A stretch of DNA of 64,000 nucleotides from Isoetes taiwanensis (lineage: Eukaryota > Streptophyta > Lycopodiopsida > Isoetales > Isoetaceae): assembly GCA_021234155.1 (NCBI GenBank), contig JAJEKV010000040.1, positions 188,001 to 252,000 of the forward strand, read 5' to 3'. Position numbers and translations under genes: made by a program. The notes under the pieces were generated by a model, which ran no database searches, had not been told where the DNA came from, and worked only from the letters and a program-made list of their open reading frames with translations. Below, one piece after another: positions 56,941 through 64,000 of this stretch (positions within the stretch are counted from its first letter, which is position 1; each line of letters begins with the position of its first letter).

Positions 56941-57614
56941 GACAAGTGGCTGCCAAGTGTTCAGGACTCTGGCAAGTAAAACAATTAAGCTGCTTCTTGC
57001 TGCCAAAACTTTTAGTTTGCGAAGAACCCTTCAACTAGCCATCCTTCTAGCTTCCCTAAGTTTCTTATCACCATCACCCATCACCCGGATTAAGATGGCC
57101 AAACTCATAACATTCTGCAACAACCGGGCCCTCCCTCTCCCTTATCCAAATTAAATTCAACAGACATACCTTTATCAATTTTTGCCTTGGCTATCAGATC
57201 CAGGATCTTGGACAACCGGAGATGGCTCTCTAAATCAGAAAAAGCATCCTCAATGTTGTTGAGACTGTCCCACAACTTGATATTGCTTGGATATTTGAGC
57301 ATTGGAGTTCTCGATTTCTTGCTTTTGCGCTCTATCTCCTCCTGTAATGCTGCAATCTTGGACTCAAGTGCCGTCAAATCCTCTGTCTTAGGCTGCGACT
57401 GTAATTGAGCCACGATCCTTGCTTCCAAAGAAGATAATTGGTCTGCTCTATCAGAGGCGAATTCCATAATTTCCTTAGCCCAGGCCGGGGCTTGCAAATT
57501 AGATTGAGGCTCTCCAGAGGCACCATTAAGAGCTCCAGATAAGGAAGCAAATCCATGAATGGCAGGTTGTTTGCCTAGTCTACCAGAATCGCTCCGAGGT
57601 GCCATTCCTTGCAA
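56940..57614 (-). pseudogene. Gag-like ORF with coiled coil and CCHC zinc knuckle
   Basis: The frame 57614-57105 (169 codons) starts MQGMAPRSDSG. It has an Ala/Gln-rich N-terminus, then a heptad-like segment (LSSLEARIVAQLQSQPKTED, LESKIAALQEEIERKSKK), and ends after the conserved VEFNLDKGEGGPGCC. In a neighbouring frame, about 56985-56944, a zinc knuckle CFTCQSPEHLAATC (C-x2-C-x4-H-x4-C) follows. This layout fits a retroelement nucleocapsid/gag protein that packages element RNA. A frameshift separates the two parts. It lies in the same orientation as the RT fragment at 54 kb. Confidence 0.6.
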
Positions 57615-57750
57615 CTAAAGAGCTCCCTAAGATGTGAGAGAAAGAAACGATGGTCGAGAACGGAGCAACAACCCGAGGTATGAGAAGAAATGTCGATGGA
57701 ATGGATGCAATAGGAAAGGGAAACCTATCCCCAAAAAGACCGATTGTAAG

Positions 57751-57929
57751 AGGCGTCGGAAGAAATCTAGCATGGAGATGCGCACAACAGCGCTGATGGG
57801 AGAAACATCTAAACCAAACTACAAATAGAACGAGGGGCTGGCAGTTGTTAACTCCCCATGACACGTGTCCCTTAGCTCTAGAAGTTCATTTACCTTCTAT
57901 TCGTTGCAAACGAAGGTAAATGAGACTTC
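57751..57929. repeat. 179-bp direct repeat, right copy
   Basis: Matches 53503-53681 with few differences and is followed at once by an (ATTCT)n array. See the left copy. Confidence 0.75.
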
Positions 57930-57967
57930 TATTCTATTCTATTCTATTCTATTCTATTCTATTCTAT
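57922..57967. repeat. (ATTCT)n pentanucleotide microsatellite
   Basis: About nine units directly after the right 179-bp repeat. The left copy has a single related 'acttctaga' instead. Confidence 0.95.
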
Positions 57968-60100
57968 AAGTTGACATATGATAATAATATTACACAAGGA
58001 AAATACTTAAAAATCTATCAATTCCCATACTTGAAAGTTATGCTTAGGTGAAGTTTGGATTAAGTCAAAATTGTCTTATGTTAAAATAAGGTAAAACTAT
58101 CTCGACAAATAGAATTTTTTATTTGTTTTCATTATTTTGTTATTTTTCTAGATGAGATAAAGAGTAAAACCCAAAAACAGGAGTTCTGGGAAGGGAGATA
58201 AGACCATTCAAACATGACAAGGTCAAAACTGTCTTGTGTCTTTTGTGAACCAATACTGGTTCCCAGAATGTTGTAGTCAAATCAAATCAATAACGTTTAC
58301 CAAGAAATCAATTTTAATCTAAATTTTGGACTACAAGTAGTAGACAAGTCGATTCATCCAAGAAACATATTCATTGGCTTTTACTTGGAAGTTTTGGATT
58401 TTTGTTATAATTTCTAGTGCAAGAGACTTTTAATCTACTCTCTATTGAAGAAAAAATGTTCAAGGTTCCCTCTAAAGTTGTTACTTCCATGCGTCTGTGT
58501 GGTAACATATATCTGACTTCTCATGCTTCATATTTTAAAATACAGCCAATCATGTTGCCAACTACATTTGTATACGACGATTTTATCATTACCACATTAG
58601 TTTCCCATTTGAATTTTCGTAAAAAGTAGTTGTTATATGCTCTCACTTTCCTTCCTCCAGCATCCAATGTTTCTTCGGTGATGATTGCGATTGATTTTTT
58701 TTCGCTTCGCAGCTGTGCGTGATTAATCGATCGTCTACTAATAACTACTCCCTTTTAAAACCTATGCTCCTGAGAGTTGCTCCGCACTCTATATTGCCAC
58801 AGTCTGTTCCAAACAATTAATCTAATGAATCAGAAATATTTATTAACCTCAATCTAGAAGCTGATTATTGTCCACTTCGCCCATCGCCCCATCGCCCATC
58901 CACTATGTTATCGCCCCATTGCCCATTGCCCCATCGCCCATCCATTATGTTATCTTGTTTGGATTGAAGCAGCTTAAATTGTATGGGATTAGGATACCAG
59001 GTTCCACCTTGGAGATGTCCGGACCTACCATTAGAGTCTATCCGTCAGAAAGTTTAATTTGATTGTAGTTTACAACAAATAGCTTGGTCCCCATCTCCTA
59101 TATAATTTATGCAAAACCCCATGATATGATGTTCATGCAAGAGGTGCATTAGGGTGTCATGGAGATCATTCTTCCCTCACACCAATCATGAATTTTGACA
59201 TTTACACTAATTCTGAACTATTTGACCTCTAATTCTCTAAGTTTGAAAATTCTTGACTTCTATCATTCTTTCAACTACATAAGATTAGATTAGATTAGAT
59301 TAGATTTAATTTTTATGTCCACGGAGACCATAATGGACTATGGGACAACTTCCATCATTCTTTCAATTGTATAGAAAGTTCATTAATGAAATCATGAACA
59401 ATCCAGTTTTATTGGGCCTAGAGGAAAAGAAATCAAGTGCAAGATATGCTTTTAGAAGCTGAGAATGGATTGGACTAAATACATCTGTAACCATTTCCTT
59501 GCTTGAGAGATAGATATAATCAATTAAACCTTCGTATCTATATTTTTGTTGCTTGAGAGGTGAATGGAAGTCCATTTATTTGACAACATATATTTGTTTG
59601 AGGAAAGTATAATAGCCTTTGAGACATTATAAAAATAAATTCTACTCATGCCTATGACTATGCATTCAAATATTGGACCAAAAAGGAACCTGATATACAT
59701 TTATTTTATCTTCATCTATAGCAAACCTTATGGTTGCTCGATTTCAAAAAGTAGTTCATTGGGAAGTGTAAATACAAATTGTTATCATATTCTATATAAA
59801 ACTAGCTTACAATGCCATGAACATGTACCTTGGATGCAGACTTTGCCATAGCCTGCAGCTATCCAGCTTCTGTCAGCTTAATATAAACAAGAGACTATGA
59901 TTAAACTGCCATTTGAAATATGCACAGAAGGTTGGGACACAAATTGCATTTTAAGCTTCCTATCATGCTAGATACATATCTGCCAATACCAACTTCGATT
60001 TCCATGCTAGGATTGGCAAGCTTAAAAATAAATTCCAATGTACACCTTATCTCATTGCCTAATCTGTCTGGGGTAAAATTTTGGCATGGCAGATGTTCCT
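57968..60100. other. AT-rich intergenic region downstream of the Rab gene
   Basis: No convincing ORF. Contains a CGCCCCATCGCCCAT decamer-type repeat at about 58878-58943 and a 69-bp retroposon tail (59281-59349). The last few hundred bases probably include the Rab 3' UTR. Confidence 0.4.
59281..59349 (-). mobile_element. 69-bp truncated retroposon tail with about 22-bp target-site duplication
   Basis: '(gatta)n' followed by 'atttttatgtccacggagac' and 'tggactatgggacaa', the same family as 50728-50787. It is flanked by 'ttctatcattctttcaacta' (about 59257) and 'ttccatcattctttcaattg' (about 59351), an imperfect direct repeat of about 22 bp. This fits target-primed insertion of an extremely 5'-truncated LINE or SINE, oriented leftwards with a pentanucleotide 3' tail. 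Confidence 0.65.
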
Positions 60101-60966
60101 CTACCAGCAGCAAGCAGAGGTCTTTGGCTTAGCAGATGAAGACTTGGGATGATCTGCAACCTCAGCCAAAGGGTTTAAAATTTGACCTTTAGGAAGCACA
60201 GTTTTCTTAGGGCTGTCAGGAGCTGTAATTCTTCTGCTACTTAGCTGAAATATCTCCTCTACCACCATCTGAAATGCAGTATTGACGTTGGTGGAATCTA
60301 AAGCCGAAGTCTCGACGAAAAATAAATCCTGAGCCTTTGAAAGAGCCGTGGCCTCCTCAGTCGTCACTTGCCTCAGATCCTCCAAATCACGCTTATTACC
60401 TACCAACATGGTGACCACACTTCCAGAAGAGTATGCTGCAATTAGGTCATGTTATCAAATTACCTCAGAAAGTGATAGCCACAGGAAGAAATCAATAAAT
60501 CAGCAAATAAATAAATAAACCTAAGGAAACAACAAAACAAAGAAATAGAAATACAAACAAAAATGAACAAAAGTAGGAAAAAAACAAACAAACAATTGAA
60601 CAAACAAGAGAAAGAAAAAGCAAATTATACAAACTTACTCCGAAGTTCGTCTATCCATCTCTTTACATTTTCAAATGTTTCCCTTCTGCTGATATCGTAA
60701 ACAACCAGTGCACCATGAGCTCCTCTGTAATAGGCAGATGTTACGGCCCTAAACCTTTCCTGCCCTGCAGTGTCCCATATCTGCGCCCTGACATCTTTTC
60801 CATTTATTTCTAAGTTCTGTGTTTGGAACTCCACTCCAATAGTACTCTTAGAATTAGAATTGAATTCATTCCTGATATATTTGGATAACAGATTTGACTT
60901 GCCTACAGCAGAATCTCCAATCAGTACTACCTTGAATAAGTAATGTTCTTCGTCTTCATAAGCCAT
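60101..60966 (-). CDS. Rab GTPase, RABA (Rab11) group; exons 60639-60966 and 60101-60435
   Basis: Two coding exons joined by a 203-bp GT/AG intron (donor GTAAGT after CGG-A; acceptor TTGCAG) give 220 residues, the usual length. Seen: P-loop [14 protein letters not shown] (about residues 16-29), effector loop with [30 protein letters not shown] (G3 plus the Rab-specific RabF region), NKRDL (G4) and [10 protein letters not shown] (G5). The hypervariable tail ends SACCW, a double-cysteine prenylation site of the CCX type. The [19 protein letters not shown] stretch and [15 protein letters not shown] fit plant RABA proteins, which direct trans-Golgi/recycling-endosome traffic to the plasma membrane and cell plate. 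All catalytic motifs are intact, so the gene is probably functional. Subgroup not assigned. Confidence 0.93.
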
Positions 60967-61600
60967 GTTCTAGCTTTACAAAGTAATATGGATCTTTTCT
61001 TCCAACAGATCTGATCTCTCTTGCTGTATAAAAGCAAATTCAACTAGCATGGAAGAAGTCTGTAAAGATCACGAACCACCTGTTGGGTACGCGCCATGAA
61101 AGCGACTATACACCAAACCATTAGTTTAGAAGGAAGGAATGGGCAAAGCTATAAGATTCGACTTCAATTTACCCTAAAAGCAGCCTCAAATCTTCAAGGT
61201 CGACTATAGAAAGATAATTCCGGCAGAGGAGGCAAAGAAAGGCACAAAACATGTCTGGGCATACATGGTGGAGTCGTGGAACTAAAGCGGAAACTGTGGA
61301 TCGGACGCAACAAGCGGCATATACCTGCTCCACTAAGGGCAGCATGCCATTTTCATGATCGCATAAGAAAATCAGAGAAAATGCATGATGTGTGTGCAGC
61401 TTTAAAAAATTGAACCGCTTTCTGACCTGGAAAGCCTTCTCACGATTGCCGTATTGTAAGCGCCATAGCCAGCTTTCTACCTACGTTCTTTGCATAGACA
61501 TTGTGTCATGTTTACCAATTAGGTAGATGCCATAATACTTCCTTTTACTTACGTACTCAATAGTTAAAAAGTATAAAAATCTTAAACAATAAATGTTACA
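60967..61600. promoter_or_regulatory. 5' region of the Rab gene
   Basis: The sequence upstream (higher coordinates) of the Rab ATG probably contains the 5' UTR, perhaps with an intron, and the promoter. No TATA box was assigned with confidence. No other gene is visible. Confidence 0.3.
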
Positions 61601-61610
61601 AGAAATTTAT

Positions 61611-61634
61611 CGCGGCGGCCAAGGCCGCCGCGAA
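61611..61634. repeat. GC-rich perfect inverted repeat
   Basis: TCGCGGCGGCC-AA-GGCCGCCGCGA: 11-bp perfect arms with a 2-base centre, standing alone in strongly AT-rich DNA. Confidence 0.9.
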
Positions 61635-63937
61635 CATTTCTTTAGTTCTAACCCTATAAAGTTGGCCCGAGTCTAAATTCTAGTCTTGTTTAGTAATGGA
61701 TTTATCATAGTTTGCATTTGCGCAAAAGGCTTTCTTGAACGTATTGAATATCATAATTCGCATTTGCGCAAAAGACTGTCTTGAACGTATTGAATATATG
61801 AAACGCGTGTCCTTATCATAAGATAGACCATATAATTTTAGAGTATTGCTCAAAATTTAAATGCTACCTGCATAGTACTAACTAGTTGAGCACAAAATTT
61901 AAATGCTACATGCCATGCCAACACTTTAGGTTATGTTGTGGGTGTTCAAGAAAATGAAGAAACATAAAGTGGCTGCGCTTTCGCATGCAATTAACAGCGC
62001 TATTACCTGACAATTTCACACATGCAACTGCTCTTTGTGCATGTTATGGTATGTCTGCACAATTTAATGGACGAGGATGGAATGTCATTAATATGTATAA
62101 CAAATGTGCAATGCTACGCCTCAATGCACATCCATGCTTGCAAAGATATGCTCAAGGATAATGATGTTAATGCACATCCATGCTTGCAAAAGATATGCTC
62201 AAGGATAATGATGTTTCGAAGTTTTGAAGCACATGACACCGTACAAACAATGTTTGTTAGCATTATCTTTGCATGTCAAGATTATCTTTGCTCACAAACA
62301 TTGTTGCGCATAATGTTCAAATATTAGAATCATTCAATGCCTTACAATATTTGTTTAGTCTTATAAGAATGCAAACGCTTTCGCTATCTTGAAAGTAATT
62401 TCTTCCAAGACTCACCAAGACACTTAGCTATGGAACAAATGTCAGTCAAGGTTGCCATTATATGTTTCAAATAGTGAAGCCTCATGGCATCACCCTTTAC
62501 AATGCAACATTGTCACATAATGTTGGACCTACGGGGAGGAGCTTGAAAGTCTGAAAAGGCGTAAGAAATAATTAGCAAAGATGGGCTTCATTCCAATCCT
62601 ACATCCGATAACTTTGTTCGCGCTTGCAGACTTCATCTTGCAACCTCGTGACGCCAATATTTACCATTGGCTCAGCCGTTGATTTCCATCTAAGGATTTG
62701 CAAACGACGTTTCTATGAACTCAAAGGCCTCGTGTTAACATGTATAGAACTAGAAATGCGCCCAATGCACTACAACAGAAGCATCTCGGCCAGCACCAGA
62801 AAAGTGAATATACCAGCAAAAGTGAGAAGGGCGCGGCCATAATGCAACAGAGGCAATAAGGTCGTCGTAATACGGCGAAACAGAGCCAAGAGCTTGATTC
62901 ATTTGGCCCGATACAAAGGAAGTCATGCATAAATATAAGTAAATAATGTTAGCCACAAATAAAAAGCCACAAACGCGGAAGCAATCACTTGCATTGCACT
63001 TATCTGAGATTAACATGAGCTATTTCTGTCATATCTCAGGGAACTGCCTAATGTCAAGGAAGCAGCTTACTATTGGCAACCCAATTAAAGTAAATACAAT
63101 GTAAATGTGCACTTTGGTCTTACCTTATCCCGACAAATCATGAAGTTGTTCAAGAAACATAGAAGCCGAAGAAGAGGAAAGGAACATCTCCCCGCCGCAA
63201 GCATTTGATGCCGAGTAGAGACACGCCAATCGCAAGTAGTTGGTAAATCGACATGCCATAAAGAAAAGCCCAAACCGATAAACTCCAAAATGCTATTGGC
63301 CTATCGATACCGATCCCGTGGAAAAAAAAACATGGATATTGAGCCGATCCTCCTCGCCGTGATCTCGCCTCATACATGGTGCACGACGGCACAGGATTCA
63401 AACTCGCCACACAAGAAACCTAAACCCGAGCCCAACGATCTTCATATGCTTCCAATACTTGCCCTCTTGTGGCAAGCAAGAGCTTTAAAACGGATTTAAG
63501 GTGCCGTAATCCGTAGAGGGCGAACCCAAGGGAAAAGAGCTCCTTCCCGCTTAAAAGAGCTTTACAGAATCACCTCCGCACCAAGGATGGAGCTGTTCGA
63601 TTAGGGTACCCAAAATATTTAGAAGTAAATTATCGTATGATCAAACCTAGACTCTTCTCCCTCGCCGGCGCGCGGAAAGCAAAAAGAGGGGAAAAAAATA
63701 TGGTTTTCAAAGGAGCACCGCCATTTATAACCGCAGCCCCGCCTCGGGCAAAGCAATTGTGCTCCAACCTCTACCTTGGCCTCTTTTTAAACCGCTTATT
63801 TTGGTTCCACTCCTCCAAGAACCATGGAAGCAATCCCAGGCCGCTAATCTCCTCGTTAAAATTCGGATGGTTATCATATCCCTTCTTCGCTTCAAATCTC
63901 TAAGCATTAGACGAATTTAATTGCGATCTACTTATTA
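61635..63937. other. Intergenic region with small tandem duplications, no gene seen
   Basis: Contains a 46-bp tandem duplication ('gcatttgcgcaaaag' at 61714 and 61760), a repeated 'caaaatttaaatgctac' (about 61853 and 61893), and a 47-bp duplication ('gcacatccatgcttgcaaa' at about 62126 and 62172). GC rises beyond 63.1 kb, where short frames appear, but none is recognisable. An ATG at 63938 opens a frame that runs out of the window; too short to judge. Confidence 0.4.
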
Positions 63938-64000
63938 ATGGTGGAAGAAGAGTCGAGGCGGAGAGGAAGAAGAGTCGAGAGCCGGAGATGGAGTTGGATC

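Noticed and set aside
63938-64000. ATG opening a frame to the window edge
   Set aside because: Only about 20 low-complexity Glu/Arg-rich codons; cannot be judged.

Overview
This is a repeat-rich nuclear DNA window from a land plant. The best guess is a homosporous fern. That is an inference from three things: a PPR protein whose modules are separated by the long 'LKAC...EE...LE..IAIH' spacers common in fern and lycophyte PPR proteins, a RABA-type GTPase with a spliced gene, and intergenic DNA dominated by LINE relics, minisatellites and DNA transposons. Only two host genes are visible: a PPR gene with a disrupted 3' end (41.1-43.5 kb, minus) and a two-exon Rab GTPase gene (60.1-61.0 kb, minus).

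The main content is three related copies of a divergent two-gene mobile element (about 6.56-13.7, 17.0-25.6 and 28.8-34.4 kb). On the minus strand each carries a gene for an RNase H-fold (DDE-like) transposase-type protein, recognised by DGMD, LDNTTRENKN and VGHTHDQIDQMFSRF motifs, an N-terminal array of LPPPF repeats and an acidic C-terminus. On the plus strand, from a shared promoter region, each carries a multi-exon gene for a protein with a conserved N-terminal region, an acidic/lysine linker, a ParB/sulfiredoxin-like domain (GGNHS) and, in copies 2 and 3, a C-terminal beta-order DNA N4/N6 methyltransferase domain (DLPYGF before DAFSGSGTT). The promoter and introns are packed with 14-bp palindromes: GTATTCCGGAATAC in copies 1 and 3, GTATAAATTTATAC in copy 2. 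Both have the form GTAT-N6-ATAC, with an element-specific core. All three copies carry stops and frameshifts, so they are relics or passengers, but conservation between them defines the system. I know of no description of this combination; novelty needs a database search.

Region by region. 0-6.5 kb: a minus-strand LINE with an 840-bp direct duplication around a 3.4-kb insertion. 6.56-13.7 kb: element copy 1 (transposase side present, methyltransferase exons lost) with a nested 873-bp TIR element. 13.8-16.4 kb: AAT, 95-110-bp minisatellite and GGA arrays. 17.0-25.6 kb: element copy 2 with visible terminal inverted repeats. 25.6-28.75 kb: a 1.1-kb tandem repeat. 28.76-34.4 kb: element copy 3 (transposase internally deleted, methyltransferase retained). 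34.5-38.1 kb: decayed repeats and a second minus-strand LINE. 38-41 kb: no gene seen. 41.1-43.5 kb: PPR gene. 45-46.9 kb: a foldback element, a GATA array and a possible copia primer-binding site. 50.6-52.6 kb: a plus-strand LINE with a poly(A) end. 53-58 kb: retroelement pieces (RT fragment and zinc-knuckle gag-like ORF) between 179-bp direct repeats. 60-61 kb: RAB gene. The rest is AT-rich intergenic sequence.
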